The translations under genes and the position numbers were made by a program. Below, piece by piece: positions 44,583 through 56,300 of a stretch of DNA of 64,000 bases. The notes beneath the pieces are model-generated. The model ran no database searches and was not told the DNA's origin. It saw only the letters and a program-made list of their open reading frames with translations. Location: positions 3,410,001-3,474,000 of the forward strand of contig NC_010694.1 of assembly GCF_000026185.1 (NCBI RefSeq), read 5' to 3'. The DNA comes from Erwinia tasmaniensis Et1/99. Its GTDB lineage: Bacteria; Pseudomonadota; Gammaproteobacteria; Enterobacterales; Enterobacteriaceae. The first letter of the stretch is position 1, and each line of letters starts with the position of its first letter.

Positions 44583-46310
44583 TTACATTTCCATATTGAC
44601 GCTGAAGCCCAGGGCAGCAGATGAGGTGTGAAATGACCGCGGCTTGGCCAATGGCGTGCCGGCAAACAGCTCGTAGCGGAGGCGGCCCCACAGCGCACCG
44701 CGCACGCCTAGCGCACTGCCCAACAGCTGATGTCCGGCCAGATAGCGGGTGCCCACCCCCTCAACGCGACCGTAATCGACAGCGGCGTAAATCTCGTGCC
44801 CGCGAGCCAACACATCCCATGCCAGCTCGTTACGCCAGAGTATTCCCATTTCACCCGACAGCATCTGCTCACCGTCAAAACCACGTACCGTGTAACGTCC
44901 GGCGATCGCCATGCGATCCTGTGGCGTCAGTGCATAAAGGCTCCACTGCCCGCGCAGGCTGGTGAAATAACGCCAGGGCTGCTGGTTCAGGGCAAAGGGC
45001 TGATTCAGACTAATATCGCCCAGCGCAATGCCGGTACGGGCGCTACCGCTGTGCACCTCCTCTTCAGGCGCACGGAGAGCGCCTAAGGCGGCAGTGCCCC
45101 GACGCCAGTTGAAGCGGGCCTCCAGCGAAGCAGAACCGAGGTAGCTGCGCTGGCTCAGGCCCAGCTCCCAGCCCGCGGTACGCCGCCGCTGCTGGGCAAT
45201 ATCCATATCATTGACTGCGTTCGTGGAATAACGCCGCCATACGCGCATAGTGAACGTGGTTTTGTGCTGCTGATTACGAAACAGCAGACGTGACAAAGTG
45301 AGCTGCACATTGTCACTCCTGCCCCGGTAGGTCAGCACCTCGGCGGCGTTGACGATATTCTGGTGATAGGTGTAGTGGTTGTAGTTGGCGGAAAAGCCCC
45401 AGTAGCCAACGGGGAAAAAGTAGTTCAGGGTATGAGAACGATTACCGAACGGGCTGTGCTGCAACAGATCCTTTCCGATGTTGGCATAAAAAAGATCGTT
45501 TTGCGCAAAGGGCGCATCAACCGCCAGCGTGGTGGAGCCGAGATAACGGCCGGTGCTCTTTGAACCGCTGTCATCCAGCCCCAGGCTAAGCCGCACCGGG
45601 CGGCCCTCTTTCCAGCTCAGGTACAGATCGCTGGTCGCCTCCTGCTGGCCTGGCACAATTTTAATATCGGCAGTGGCGCTGGGTACGCGGTTGAAATTCT
45701 CCAGAGCTTGTTCAATCGCCCGCAGGTTGAGTATTTCACCCGGCGAGAGCGGGATCGCATTCCACAGCCGCGCACGCCAGGAGACGGCATCCTCAAACTG
45801 GATATCGCCAATGCGACCGGGCTGAAGGGTCAACGTCAGTATCCCTTCAGTCAGGTCCTGCTCCTGCGCGGTCACTCTGGTGGTAACATAGCCTCTGGCG
45901 AGAACGGCATTTTGTACCTTATTGATAATCTGCAAGATATGTTCGCCGTTCAGGCAAAGACCTTTCTCCTCTTCGGCAGCCTCCAACGCCCACCGGAAAC
46001 GAGCGGCAGAATCCCCCTCCAGGCGCAGGGTAGTGATGGTAACGCAAGAAGGCTCTGGAACAGGATAATCGGGCGATGCAATTTCAGGGCGTGCCGGTCG
46101 CGCATCACTTTCCGGGAGATTTCGCTGTAGCAAGGCACGCTCGCGCGTCTGTTGACGGTGCGGTTTCTGCGTGTCGAGGACGGCATCCTGCAAAATATCA
46201 CTATCGGATATCATCGCGGCGACGGTCAGGGGAGAAAATATGAATAAAATGCCGTTAACGACGGGAATAACGATCGTCCGCCGTAATAGATGTAGTGGTT
46301 CAGCTATCAA
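44583..46310 (-). CDS. ShlB/FhaC-type two-partner secretion transporter (TpsB)
   Basis: This 575-residue outer-membrane protein has a hydrophobic signal segment at about residues 10-32, two POTRA domains (about 80-235, with CVTITTLRLEG and GYVTTRVTAQEQDLTEGILTLTLQPGRI), and a 16-strand barrel that includes YTVRGFDGEQMLSGE and ends in a strand with terminal SVNMEM. It passes the TpsA adhesin encoded 68 nt downstream across the outer membrane. The reading frame opens at a TTG without a good ribosome site; the next ATG would remove the signal peptide, so the TTG or another unusual start is likely. Confidence 0.9.
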   Translation of the reverse strand: MIAEPLHLLRRTIVIPVVNGILFIFSPLTVAAMISDSDILQDAVLDTQKPHRQQTRERALLQRNLPESDARPARPEIASPDYPVPEPSCVTITTLRLEGDSAARFRWALEAAEEEKGLCLNGEHILQIINKVQNAVLARGYVTTRVTAQEQDLTEGILTLTLQPGRIGDIQFEDAVSWRARLWNAIPLSPGEILNLRAIEQALENFNRVPSATADIKIVPGQQEATSDLYLSWKEGRPVRLSLGLDDSGSKSTGRYLGSTTLAVDAPFAQNDLFYANIGKDLLQHSPFGNRSHTLNYFFPVGYWGFSANYNHYTYHQNIVNAAEVLTYRGRSDNVQLTLSRLLFRNQQHKTTFTMRVWRRYSTNAVNDMDIAQQRRRTAGWELGLSQRSYLGSASLEARFNWRRGTAALGALRAPEEEVHSGSARTGIALGDISLNQPFALNQQPWRYFTSLRGQWSLYALTPQDRMAIAGRYTVRGFDGEQMLSGEMGILWRNELAWDVLARGHEIYAAVDYGRVEGVGTRYLAGHQLLGSALGVRGALWGRLRYELFAGTPLAKPRSFHTSSAALGFSVNMEM

Positions 46311-46792
46311 TTTGAAAATCCGTTTTCACAAGCGAAACTTAATGTAATTTTCAATAATTATCCATCCGATAAATTAAAAAGCAAGATAACAATAGTTATT
46401 TTGTATTCTTAGTAAAGGAATTGAAAAATCACCAAAGAAGGAAAGACCATTAATTTTTTCCGGCTATTACCGGTCAGGACAGACAGGCAAGCACCCGGAT
46501 AATTTTTATAAAACGGCCAGAAAAAGGGCATCATTCGATGCTGCCCTGTACTTCAACAAGAGCAGCAGCACAGGGTTTTATTGGGATTGGACAATATGAT
46601 AAGAGGGGATTTTTCTCGCCTGACTGTATTAATCGGAATAGGCTAAGACGCACGCCAGAAAATGATGCTTATCTCCACCGTTGAAAAATACCGCTGCCAG
46701 AGCTGGGTATTATCCTCTCTACTCATAATGAGACTTATCACGGCATTTATGAGAATTAAGTCTTAAAATTACCCGCACTTTATTTAATAAAA
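46311..46792. other. A/T-rich intergenic region upstream of tpsB
   Basis: No gene is visible in this stretch. The A/T-rich part from 46320 to 46450 should contain the tpsB promoter. It marks the right edge of the accessory block that starts after soxS. Confidence 0.45.
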
Positions 46793-46820
46793 AAAAGCCT
46801 CCGACAAATCGGAGGCTTTT
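46793..46820. terminator. Bidirectional terminator of ssb
   Basis: AAAAGCCTCCGA-CAAA-TCGGAGGCTTTT forms a 12-bp stem with A- and T-runs on both sides, 35 nt past the ssb stop. Confidence 0.9.
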
Positions 46821-46854
46821 AATAAAACGATTAAAAATAGCTACCAGAGTATTT

Positions 46855-47403
46855 TTAGAACGGAATATCGTCGTCAAAGTCGATCGGCGGTTCATTATTA
46901 GCCGGTGCGTTGTTCTGCTGTGGCTGCTGCTGCGGACGTGCCTGCTGCTGCGCGCCGCCGCTAAACTGATTGCCGCCCTGCGGCTGCTGTGGCTGACCCC
47001 AGCCGTTATTGCTGCCGCCGTTCTGACCACCGGCCGATGCGCCGCCGCCCTGTGAACGTCCGCCCAGCATCTGCATAGTGCCGCCCACGTTGACCACAAC
47101 TTCGGTGGTGTATTTCTCTACACCGGCCTGGTCTGTCCATTTACGCGTCTGCAAAGCGCCTTCGATATAAACCTGAGAGCCTTTACGCAGATACTCACCA
47201 GCCACCTCGGCCAGTTTGCCGAACAGGACGACGCGGTGCCACTCGGTTTTCTCTTTGGTTTCGCCGGTCTGCTTGTCACGCCAGCTTTCGGATGTGGCCA
47301 GAGTGATGTTGGCAACGGCGCCGCCATTCGGCATGTAGCGGACTTCCGGATCCTGACCCAGATTTCCGACTAAAATTACTTTGTTAACGCCTCTGCTGGC
47401 CAT
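46855..47403 (-). CDS. ssb: Single-stranded DNA-binding protein
   Basis: This 182-residue protein has an N-terminal OB-fold (residues 1-112: [39 protein letters not shown]), a Gly/Gln-rich linker and the conserved acidic tip DFDDDIPF that docks repair and replication partners. It coats single-stranded DNA as a tetramer. GGAGAC lies before the ATG. It is divergent from uvrA as in E. coli, with a LexA box in the gap. Confidence 0.98.
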   Translation of the reverse strand: MASRGVNKVILVGNLGQDPEVRYMPNGGAVANITLATSESWRDKQTGETKEKTEWHRVVLFGKLAEVAGEYLRKGSQVYIEGALQTRKWTDQAGVEKYTTEVVVNVGGTMQMLGGRSQGGGASAGGQNGGSNNGWGQPQQPQGGNQFSGGAQQQARPQQQPQQNNAPANNEPPIDFDDDIPF

Positions 47404-47553
47404 GTTACTGTCTCCGGTTAAGTGTTCTGTCTTAAGTCTACGCGCAAAATTCTAACATGGCATACCCTGATATCCTACATTTTGGAGATGCCTCGAAAAT
47501 TGCTTCCTATCGTTACGTCACCACGGCGACGCAGATGGCATTCTTCATCAAAA

Positions 47554-47573
47554 CACTGGTTATCCATTCAGGT
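47554..47573. promoter_or_regulatory. LexA (SOS) box between ssb and uvrA
   Basis: CACTGGTTATCCATTCAGGT fits the CTG-N10-CAG core and closely resembles the E. coli uvrA SOS box. It lies about 80 nt before the uvrA start and should repress uvrA (and perhaps one ssb promoter) until DNA damage. Confidence 0.85.
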
Positions 47574-47654
47574 TTTTTTGTGCCATACTAATTCGTTTCT
47601 TTCTGGCCGTGCCAGCCAGGCATGGTGAGGTTTGTGCTAATCCGGGGATTGTGA

Positions 47655-50483
47655 ATGGATAACATCGAAGTACGGGGTGCCCGCACCCACAATTTGAAAA
47701 ACATTAACCTGACCATTCCGCGCGATAAGCTGATCGTGGTTACCGGGCTGTCGGGTTCCGGCAAGTCTTCGCTGGCGTTTGACACGCTGTACGCCGAAGG
47801 ACAACGCCGCTACGTGGAATCGCTTTCTGCCTATGCGCGTCAGTTCCTGTCGCTGATGGAAAAGCCGGATGTCGATCATATCGAAGGGCTGTCACCGGCG
47901 ATTTCGATCGAGCAGAAATCCACCTCACACAACCCGCGTTCCACCGTCGGAACCATCACCGAAATTCACGATTATCTGCGCCTGCTGTTTGCCCGCGTTG
48001 GCGAACCGCGCTGTCCGGATCACGACGTCACGCTGGCGGCGCAAACCGTCAGCCAGATGGTCGATAACGTCCTGTCTCTGCCGGAAGGACGCCGCCTGAT
48101 GCTGCTGGCCCCTATCGTAAAAGACCGCAAAGGCGAGCACAGCAAAACGCTGGAAAATCTCGCCAGCCAGGGCTATATCCGCGCCCGGATCGACGGTGAG
48201 GTGTGCGATCTGTCAGATCCGCCAAAGCTGGAGCTACAGAAAAAACATACCATCGAAGTGGTGGTGGATCGCTTCAAGGTACGTGACGACCTGACCCAGC
48301 GCCTGGCGGAATCCTTTGAAACCGCGCTGGAACTCTCCGGCGGCAGCGCCGTGGTTGCTGATATGGACGACGCCAGCATCGAAGAGCTGCTGTTTTCGGC
48401 CAACTTCGCCTGCCCGATCTGTGGTTACAGTATGAACGAGCTGGAACCGCGCCTGTTCTCCTTTAACAATCCGGCGGGTGCCTGCCCAACCTGTGACGGG
48501 CTGGGCGTACAGCAATATTTCGATCCCGACCGCGTGGTGCAGAATCCTGAGTTATCGCTGTCTGGCGGCGCTATTCGCGGCTGGGATCGCCGTAATTTCT
48601 ACTATTTCCAGATGCTACGCTCGCTGGCCGAACACCTGGAATTCGATATCGAAGCACCGTTTAACAGCCTTGACGACCGCACGCGCAAGGTGATTCTGTT
48701 CGGATCGGGCAAAGAGAATATCGAATTCAAATACGTTAACGATCGTGGCGATACTTCAGTTCGCCGTCATCCGTTTGAAGGTGTACTGCACAATATGGAG
48801 CGCCGCTACAAAGAGACCGAATCCTCTGCGGTGCGCGAAGAGCTGGCGAAATACATCAGCAACCGCTCCTGTACCAGCTGTCACGGCACGCGCCTGCGCC
48901 GTGAAGCACGTCATGTTTTTGTTGAGAACACCACGCTGCCGACCATCTCTGACATGAGCATCGGCCACGCGATGGCGTTCTTCCAGAATATGAAGCTGAG
49001 CGGTCAGCGCGCTAAAATCGCCGAAAAAGTGCTGAAAGAGATCGGCGATCGGCTGAAATTCCTGGTTAACGTGGGCCTTAACTATCTCTCTATGTCACGC
49101 TCTGCGGAGACACTATCCGGCGGTGAAGCGCAGCGCATTCGTCTGGCCAGTCAGATCGGTGCAGGTCTGGTCGGCGTGATGTACGTGCTGGATGAGCCTT
49201 CCATTGGCCTGCATCAGCGCGACAACGAGCGTCTGCTGGAAACCCTTGTCCACCTGCGCAATCTCGGCAATACCGTGATCGTGGTAGAGCACGATGAAGA
49301 TGCGATCCGCGCCGCTGACCACGTTATTGATATCGGTCCCGGTGCCGGGGTGCATGGTGGCCAGATTGTTGCCGAAGGAACGGTTGACGACATTATGGCG
49401 GTCGAAGGATCGCTGACCGGGCAGTTCCTGAGCGGCAAGCGCGGCATTGCCATCCCCGAGCAGCGTGTAAAAGGCGACCCGGCGAAGGTGCTGAAGCTTA
49501 GCGGTGCCAGTGGCAACAACCTGAAGGATGTGACCCTGACGCTGCCGGTCGGACTGTTTACCTGTATTACCGGCGTGTCGGGTTCCGGTAAGTCTACGCT
49601 GATCAATGACACCCTGTTCCCGATTGCCCAGCGTCAGTTAAACGGCGCGACCATTGCGGAAGCCGCACCTTATCGCGCCATTAGCGGCATGGAGCATTTC
49701 GATAAGGTCATCGATATCGATCAAAGCCCGATTGGCCGTACGCCACGCTCTAACCCGGCGACCTATACCGGTATTTTCACTCCGGTGCGTGAGCTGTTTG
49801 CTGGCGTGCCAGAGTCCCGAACCCGTGGCTATACGCCGGGTCGTTTCAGCTTCAACGTGCGCGGCGGTCGTTGTGAGGCCTGTCAGGGTGACGGCGTTAT
49901 CAAGGTAGAAATGCACTTCCTGCCGGATGTTTATGTTCCCTGCGATCAGTGTAGGGGCAAGCGTTACAACCGCGAAACGCTGGAAGTGAAGTACAAGGGT
50001 AAAAGCATTCACGAAGTGCTGGAGATGACCATTGAAGAAGCGCGTGAGTTCTTCGACGCCGTACCGGCGCTGGCGCGTAAGCTGCAAACGCTGATGGATG
50101 TTGGCCTGTCTTATATTCGTCTTGGCCAGTCGGCAACCACGCTGTCCGGCGGTGAAGCACAGCGCGTTAAGCTGGCCCGTGAGCTGTCAAAACGCGGCAC
50201 TGGCCAGACGCTGTACATCCTGGATGAGCCCACTACCGGGCTGCACTTTGCCGATATACAGCAGCTGCTGACGGTGCTGCATCAGCTGCGCGACCAGGGC
50301 AACACCATCGTGGTTATTGAGCACAATCTTGACGTGATCAAAACCGCCGACTGGATTGTTGACCTCGGCCCAGAGGGGGGCAGCGGCGGCGGTGAGATCC
50401 TGGTATCCGGCACGCCGGAGACTGTTGCACAGTGTGAGCGTTCACACACTGCACGCTTCTTGAAACCACTGCTAGAAAAGTAA
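47655..50483 (+). CDS. uvrA: Excinuclease ABC subunit A
   Basis: This 942-residue protein has two ABC ATPase modules. Walker A motifs are GLSGSGKSS near residue 31 and GVSGSGKST near 640; signature motifs are [12 protein letters not shown] and [12 protein letters not shown]. Zinc-binding Cys clusters are CPICG...CPTC and CEACQ...CDQC. UvrA finds bulky DNA lesions and loads UvrB in nucleotide-excision repair. It ends at a perfect terminator and is SOS-controlled through the upstream LexA box. Confidence 0.98.
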   Translation: MDNIEVRGARTHNLKNINLTIPRDKLIVVTGLSGSGKSSLAFDTLYAEGQRRYVESLSAYARQFLSLMEKPDVDHIEGLSPAISIEQKSTSHNPRSTVGTITEIHDYLRLLFARVGEPRCPDHDVTLAAQTVSQMVDNVLSLPEGRRLMLLAPIVKDRKGEHSKTLENLASQGYIRARIDGEVCDLSDPPKLELQKKHTIEVVVDRFKVRDDLTQRLAESFETALELSGGSAVVADMDDASIEELLFSANFACPICGYSMNELEPRLFSFNNPAGACPTCDGLGVQQYFDPDRVVQNPELSLSGGAIRGWDRRNFYYFQMLRSLAEHLEFDIEAPFNSLDDRTRKVILFGSGKENIEFKYVNDRGDTSVRRHPFEGVLHNMERRYKETESSAVREELAKYISNRSCTSCHGTRLRREARHVFVENTTLPTISDMSIGHAMAFFQNMKLSGQRAKIAEKVLKEIGDRLKFLVNVGLNYLSMSRSAETLSGGEAQRIRLASQIGAGLVGVMYVLDEPSIGLHQRDNERLLETLVHLRNLGNTVIVVEHDEDAIRAADHVIDIGPGAGVHGGQIVAEGTVDDIMAVEGSLTGQFLSGKRGIAIPEQRVKGDPAKVLKLSGASGNNLKDVTLTLPVGLFTCITGVSGSGKSTLINDTLFPIAQRQLNGATIAEAAPYRAISGMEHFDKVIDIDQSPIGRTPRSNPATYTGIFTPVRELFAGVPESRTRGYTPGRFSFNVRGGRCEACQGDGVIKVEMHFLPDVYVPCDQCRGKRYNRETLEVKYKGKSIHEVLEMTIEEAREFFDAVPALARKLQTLMDVGLSYIRLGQSATTLSGGEAQRVKLARELSKRGTGQTLYILDEPTTGLHFADIQQLLTVLHQLRDQGNTIVVIEHNLDVIKTADWIVDLGPEGGSGGGEILVSGTPETVAQCERSHTARFLKPLLEK

Positions 50484-50526
50484 TCATAACGCGACGGGAC
50501 ACATCTCGTACGGTGCAGAGCTTTAT

Positions 50527-50550
50527 GGCCGGGCAACGCCCGGCCTTTTT
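50527..50550 (+). terminator. Terminator of uvrA
   Basis: GGCCGGGC-AAC-GCCCGGCC followed by TTTTT: a perfect 8-bp GC stem with a 3-nt loop. Confidence 0.93.
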
Positions 50551-50764
50551 ACGTAAAGAGTTTCTTCCGCTATTTGCAGCGCTTTTCTTACATAAACCAC
50601 AAATTCTTGCAGGATCAGGCAAGACTTAGCGAGTTTTGCACATACCCCGATCGCCATTCCCTGACTATGCTTATTCTTTGCCACGTTGTGGAAAAGGATG
50701 CTTTTCTCCATCGGCTCCCGCAATCAAGGCCGCCGTGCCCTGTCATCAACAACTGGAGACACCA

Positions 50765-51817
50765 ATGAATATTACGCATGCTTACGCTGCCCAGGACGCA
50801 AAATCTCCGCTGGCTCCTTTTGACTACCAGCCCCGAGAACTGCGCGAACATGACGTACAGATTGAAGTACTGTATTGCGGCGTCTGCCACTCGGACCTGC
50901 ATCAGGCTCGTGACGAATGGCACAACACCGTCTTCCCGGTGGTACCAGGCCATGAAATTGTGGGCCGCGTAACGGCTGTAGGTGCCCATGGTCACAAGTA
51001 TAAGGTCGGTGACCTTGTGGGTGTAGGCTGTATGGTTGATTCCTGTCGTACCTGCGACAGCTGTAAAGATGACCTCGAACAGTATTGTGAAGAAGGCTTT
51101 GTCGGCACCTATAACGGCAAGGATCGCACCACCGGCGATGTCACCTTCGGTGGCTATGCCACCCAGGTCGTGGTACATGAAGACTTTGTACTGCGCGTTC
51201 CAGAAAACCTCGATCCCGCTGGCGCTGCCCCGCTGTTGTGTGCCGGTATCACAACCTTTTCCCCGCTGCACCACTGGGGTGTTGGCCCGGGGAAAAAAGT
51301 TGGCATCGTGGGGCTGGGTGGTCTCGGACACATGGGCGTGAAAATCGCACATGCCATGGGCGCTCATGTCGTTCTGTTCACCACATCAGCATCAAAAGTC
51401 GAGGACGGTAAACGCCTTGGGGCAGATGAAGTGGTGATCTCTAAAGATGCCGACCAGATGGCGCAACATACCAACAGCTTCGACTTCATTTTGAATACCG
51501 TTGCCGCTCAGCACGACCTGAACCCGTTTATCAACCTGCTGCGCCGCGATGGCACCATGACGCTGGTTGGCGTGCCTGAACATGACCATCCATCTCCACA
51601 GGTGTTCAACCTGGTCTTCAAACGCCGCAGTTTAGCAGGTTCACTGATCGGCGGGATCAAAGAAACCCAGGAGATGCTGGATTTCTGCGGGAAGCATAAT
51701 ATCACCTCAGATATTGAGATGATAAAGATCGACCAGGTCAACGATGCGTACGAACGTATGCTGAAAAGCGACGTGAAGTACCGTTTCGTGATCGATATCG
51801 ATTCCCTGCGGGCGTAA
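50765..51817 (+). CDS. Zinc-dependent NADP+ alcohol dehydrogenase, YahK-like
   Basis: This 350-residue medium-chain dehydrogenase of the cinnamyl-alcohol/YahK group has the catalytic zinc ligands in CGVCHSD and GHE, the structural zinc set CRTCDSCKDDLEQYC (about residues 92-106), and the coenzyme motif GLGGLGHMG near residue 180. YahK reduces a broad range of aldehydes with NADPH. The ATG at 50765 is chosen since GGAG lies 7 nt upstream; an in-frame start 43 codons earlier is rejected. It is a single gene between the uvrA terminator and its own hairpin. In E. coli the uvrA neighbour on this side is not a yahK gene, so it has been moved or inserted. Confidence 0.9.
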   Translation: MNITHAYAAQDAKSPLAPFDYQPRELREHDVQIEVLYCGVCHSDLHQARDEWHNTVFPVVPGHEIVGRVTAVGAHGHKYKVGDLVGVGCMVDSCRTCDSCKDDLEQYCEEGFVGTYNGKDRTTGDVTFGGYATQVVVHEDFVLRVPENLDPAGAAPLLCAGITTFSPLHHWGVGPGKKVGIVGLGGLGHMGVKIAHAMGAHVVLFTTSASKVEDGKRLGADEVVISKDADQMAQHTNSFDFILNTVAAQHDLNPFINLLRRDGTMTLVGVPEHDHPSPQVFNLVFKRRSLAGSLIGGIKETQEMLDFCGKHNITSDIEMIKIDQVNDAYERMLKSDVKYRFVIDIDSLRA

Positions 51818-51827
51818 TCCTCTCACG

Positions 51828-51849
51828 GCAGCGCAGAAAACTGCGCTGC
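51828..51849 (+). terminator. Hairpin after the alcohol dehydrogenase gene
   Basis: A perfect 9-bp stem GCAGCGCAG-AAAA-CTGCGCTGC begins 10 nt past the stop. There is no strong U-tract. Confidence 0.6.
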
Positions 51850-52761
51850 ACCTAAAGCATTTCTCTTTACTGATATCCTCTTCACTCTGTATTTGCTTCC
51901 CTGAATTAATTTTTCCTAACCCTAATTATGGTAAAAAGGCTGATCTGCATTTTGCCAAATTTTAACGTATAATATCGCCATTACGATCCTCACGATGTCA
52001 TCCCGAAAAAAATAGATAAAAATCCAGATATAATAGACAAAGTAATAGTGATATCAGGATAGCCAGCGTAAACATGACTTTGATCGTAGATAACGAGCCG
52101 TGGCGACAAAGCAGAAGCCTTAGCCGTAATGGAATTTTTTTTATAAATGGATTCTTTACGATGACTGAATGATATTCCGTCACATCGTTTTTTTCATTTC
52201 CTGCCCGGACCACAAAAGATAACGTGCATGAACTGCGATAAAAAATTCTTGAACTCAATAAATATAATTAAACCATCAACAGAAAACCGCAGTTTTTTAC
52301 CGATCCCTCTAAATTCCCTCCTCGCATTAATTGTAATTAATTGTTTCACAAGATATTCTCCGCGTAATGCGGTGTTGTATTTTAATAGAGATACAGATAT
52401 CAGCATATTTTAACTTCATCATGAAAAAAATAGGTTTTTTTGTAAACCAGGTAAAAAAAGGCATATTTACTCCGATCAATAAACATTATTATGATTGTCG
52501 AAACCTATTGATATTAGGCTTTTGATCGTTTTTGACCAACTCTATATTTTATGTACAATTGCGTCGGTGAATATTATGGATACCTGCCTACGATATTTTC
52601 TGACGCGTTAGATATGTATTGAATGAGGGTGAACCTGACAACGCTAATAGCGAACTTATCTTTGCTACCATGGGAATACTTCTTGCCGTACTGACTCATA
52701 GAGTCGCCTTTGAATAATATGGATAAAATAATAATAACAGCGTTACCAGGAGATGGAGCAT
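51850..52761. other. A/T-rich intergenic region at the left edge of the invasin block
   Basis: Base composition falls sharply to A/T after 51890. Small ORFs occur on both strands: a minus-strand one at 51998-52258 ends in a possible membrane helix, but none has a good ribosome site or a recognised family. The last 200 bp should contain the promoter for the gene at 52762. Confidence 0.45.
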
Positions 52762-53229
52762 ATGATAAGCGGATACGCTTTTTTTAGGGAAAAAGATGAC
52801 CCACTTTTTGCAGTGGATAATGCAAGAATAAATCAAACCTGTTTTAAGCCAGGTCCTGTCTTCACGTGTAAAACGTCTGGCTATTTCTCTTTTCACCTCT
52901 GCATTATTTATGCGCTAATGTCATTATTAGCTTCATGCTATCGCCCTGATAAAACTACTGAGTTAATGTTGGCTATCACATGCCTGATGCCTTCTTGGCT
53001 ATTTGTGGAGGGTAACTCCTTATACATACCCTCTGCATCTATTCATATCCATAATATTATCTGGAAGCTAAGTCACCTTCTGCGTAGTTGTCAATTAAAT
53101 GCTCTCAGCCTGCCCCCGGATAAAACCCTTAAAAAACCCCTGATGATTTGTATTCAAAGACATCACTTTTGCTTATTTAACACCTTAGTCAAAAAGATAC
53201 GTCCATCGCTACGTCTGAAGAATAAATAG
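52762..53229 (+). CDS. Hypothetical protein upstream of the invasin gene
   Basis: This 155-residue protein matches no family I can name with confidence. The ATG at 52762 is chosen because AGGAG lies 9 nt upstream; an ATG three codons earlier is too close to it. The N-terminus (GYAFFREKDDPLFAVDNARI) followed by helical stretches (IIYALMSLLASCYRPDKTTELML, then IHIHNIIWKLSHLLRSC) loosely recalls the winged helix-turn-helix of ToxR/PsaE-type regulators that sit beside adhesin genes. It has seven or so cysteines and a basic tail (KKIRPSLRLKNK). It reads toward the invasin gene 132 nt downstream. A regulator role is a guess from position and layout. Confidence 0.5.
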   Translation: MISGYAFFREKDDPLFAVDNARINQTCFKPGPVFTCKTSGYFSFHLCIIYALMSLLASCYRPDKTTELMLAITCLMPSWLFVEGNSLYIPSASIHIHNIIWKLSHLLRSCQLNALSLPPDKTLKKPLMICIQRHHFCLFNTLVKKIRPSLRLKNK

Positions 53230-53361
53230 GGTGAGATCATTTGGCTGATACCAGCCTGAAACACCCTCACCTTTCGAGTGATAAACGGTTACCTGAATAT
53301 TTAATTAAGCCTGCCAGCATTTACTTGCCATCTGACGGTGGCCTTTCTATGGAGTCTATTT

Positions 53362-56300
53362 ATGAAAATAAAACACCAGCAGCCCGTCCCCCTACGCATA
53401 AAGCTATTTGCCTGGGTAAATATTGGCGTGCAGTCCGCTTTTCCATTGACAATGGCGTTTACGCCAGCGATGGCAGGAGGCATTGACCGCCATATTGTCG
53501 AGACGACGAAGAAGCATCCCCCCAAGACACGGATATATATCTTGTCTCCCGGTGAAACCTCCGTGTCGGTGGCAAAAAAATTCCACCTAACCCCGGAAGC
53601 ACTGCGCAAGCTAAACCAGCGGCGTACCTTCACGTACGGCTTTGATAACCTGCAGCCCGGCGATAAGCTGAACGTGCCGGCAATAAAGCTTGATGATGAA
53701 CCCGATGTGCCGGCAGCCAGACTCGACAATAAAGCCAATTTGCCGGCAGCCAGGCTCGACAATAAACCCGATGTGCCGGCAATAATTTGGGGTCAGGAAG
53801 GATCCGCTGCGTCAGCCCTGGGCGACGATGCAGGAGCCAGGAAAATGGCTGATGTGGCCTCCAGGGCGGGAGCCTTTCTGTCAGACAATCCAAATGGGGA
53901 CGCGGCTTTGTCCCTGGCTCGTGGTGAGGTCACCGCCGAGGCCAGCGGGCAGCTCCAGCAATGGCTAAACCAGTTCGGCACGGCTCGCGTTCAGTTGGAT
54001 GCCGATGAGCACTTCTCATTCAAGAACTCTCAGTTTGATCTACTCGCCCCTCTTTACGAGCAAAAAGACAGCCTTATCTTCACGCAGGGCAGCCTGCACC
54101 GTACCGATGACAGAACCCAGGTTAACCTCGGATTCGGGCTGCGTTATTTTGCACCCTCTTACATGCTTGGTGGCAATATCTTCGGTGACTACGATCTGTC
54201 GCGCGCCCATAGCCGCACGGGGATAGGTATGGAGTACTGGCGCGATTTCCTGAAGCTGTCCGCCAACGGCTATTTGCGCCTAAGCGACTGGAATAACTCA
54301 TCAGATTTCAAGGACTATCAGGAGCGCCCGGCCAACGGCTGGGACATCCGAGCGCAGGCCTGGTTGCCATCGTTGCCCCAGCTGGGCGGCAAGCTAACCT
54401 ATGAGCAGTATTACGGTAGAGGGGTTGCTCTGTTCGGCAAGGAAAACCTGCAGCAGGATCCACGCGCCATCACGGCCGGCGTGAACTTCACTCCGTTCCC
54501 GCTGTTGACGCTAAACGCTGAGCATCGCCAGGGAGCGTCAGGGAAAAATGACAAGCGGCTAGGCGTCGACTTCAGCTATCAGCTGGGCATGCCGTGGCAG
54601 CAGCAGATAAATCCGCAGGCGGTAGCCACAATGCGCAGCCTGGCGGGAAGCCGTTACGACCTGGTAGAGCGCAACAATCATATTCTGCTGCAATATCGAA
54701 AAAAAGAGGTGATACGTCTGCATACGGTAGGCAGGGTGACCGGCTATGCCGGGGAAAGGAAGTCGCTGGGCGTATCGGTTAACAGCAGTTACGGTCTGGA
54801 ACGCATCGATTGGTCGGCATCTTCACTGCTGGCTGCCGGGGGCAAACTGGTACGCGAAAATGAGGGTTCCTGGAGCGTGATACTGCCGGAACATAAGCCC
54901 GGCGAGGCTAACTCCTGGACAATCACCGGCGTGGCGGTAGACAAAAAAGGGAACGTTTCTACCGGGGCCGACACGCAGGTGACGGTGGCGCAGGCGGCCA
55001 TTGATGCCAGCATGAGCCCTGTGACTCCGGAAAAAATAACGCTCCCGGCAGACGGGAAAACGCAGCAGCTGCTGCTCCTCAAGATTAACGATCGCGATGG
55101 CAAACCGGTTGATATTGCGGAAAGTGAGATCAGCGTTCTGCGTGAAGCAAAACTTCGTACCGCTGGCAGCACCACAATAACCGCATTCAGCCGTAGTGCA
55201 GCCGGGGAATATGTAGCCACGCTGACCGCCGGCACGCTGCCTGAATCCTTCACCCTGATCCCTACGGCGCGCAACGTTCGTTTTGCGCCCATTAGCGTGG
55301 AACTGACGGCGAACGATAATACGATCGTGGTTAAAGATGCCATCAGCGCCACGCCGACTTCTGCCGTTGCAGGAGACACGGTGACCTATAGCGCCGTGTT
55401 GACGGATAAGCAGGGCAACCCGCAGGGTGCCGGTATCCCGGTGGACTGGATCGCCAATGAGGGCAGCACCTTAGGTGCGCAGACCAGCAGCAGTGACGAA
55501 ACCGGCACTGTCGCTGTGACCCTGACGCGCGCACAGCCCGGTACGGCAAAAGTCAGTCTTATCTTACCTTCAGGCAAGTATTCCGCGCCGGACGTCGAGT
55601 TCAGAGCGGGCGTTCCTGATGAAAGCCGTTCTGAACTTATCCTGACACCCGCCGTTATCGAGGCCGTGAAAGAGCCTGCAATGCTGACGCTGATCTTACG
55701 AGATAAAAATGGCAATACGCTGTCCGGTAACACGGTGCGCGGCGTAAGCGATAACAGCCTGGTCACCATCAGTAACGGCGAGGAAATCGCGAACAAGCCC
55801 GGCAACTACGGTATGACGGTCACCGCCAGCAAAGCGGGCAAGGCCATACTGTCAGTCACGGTCAACGGTAAACCTTTCGGTCAGCTCAAAACGCTGTTAA
55901 CGATAACCGGCGGAACCACCACACCGGAACTGGGCTTTGCCACTGCACAGCACAACGTAACCTGGACCAAAAATTTCAGTGACTCGCAGGCGGTGAGTGG
56001 CGTGCCTGAAGGGGTTGAACAGCAGTGGTCAAGTTCAGATAACAGCGTAGCAACGGTGAATGAAGTCGGTAAGGTGACTTTACTGAAATCGGGCCAAACG
56101 ACCATCACGGTGAAAACATCAGGGAATGACCAGTACGATCCGGCGGAGGCAAGCTATCAGCTGAAGATTGACAAAGCGGACCCACAGCTGCAAGCAGGGG
56201 ATGGCGAACCGATTACGGCCGAATGGGCCGACGGTAAGGTCTGGAGTATCGCGTCTAAATTCGGCAATATCGACGCGGAAAATAGCCTGACAGCAACCTA

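Noticed and set aside
51998..52258. Small minus-strand ORF ending in a hydrophobic segment, possible type I toxin or piece of a ToxR-like regulator
   Set aside because: No ribosome site at a sensible distance, overlap with another frame that looks equally likely, and no recognised family. The hydrophobic stretch may be chance in A/T-rich DNA.
36078..52464. A 17-nt shared string (AACCAGGTAAAAAAAGG) at 36078 and 52445, both in accessory A/T-rich regions
   Set aside because: The string is A-rich and short; two chance copies in 64 kb are quite possible, and the flanks do not match.
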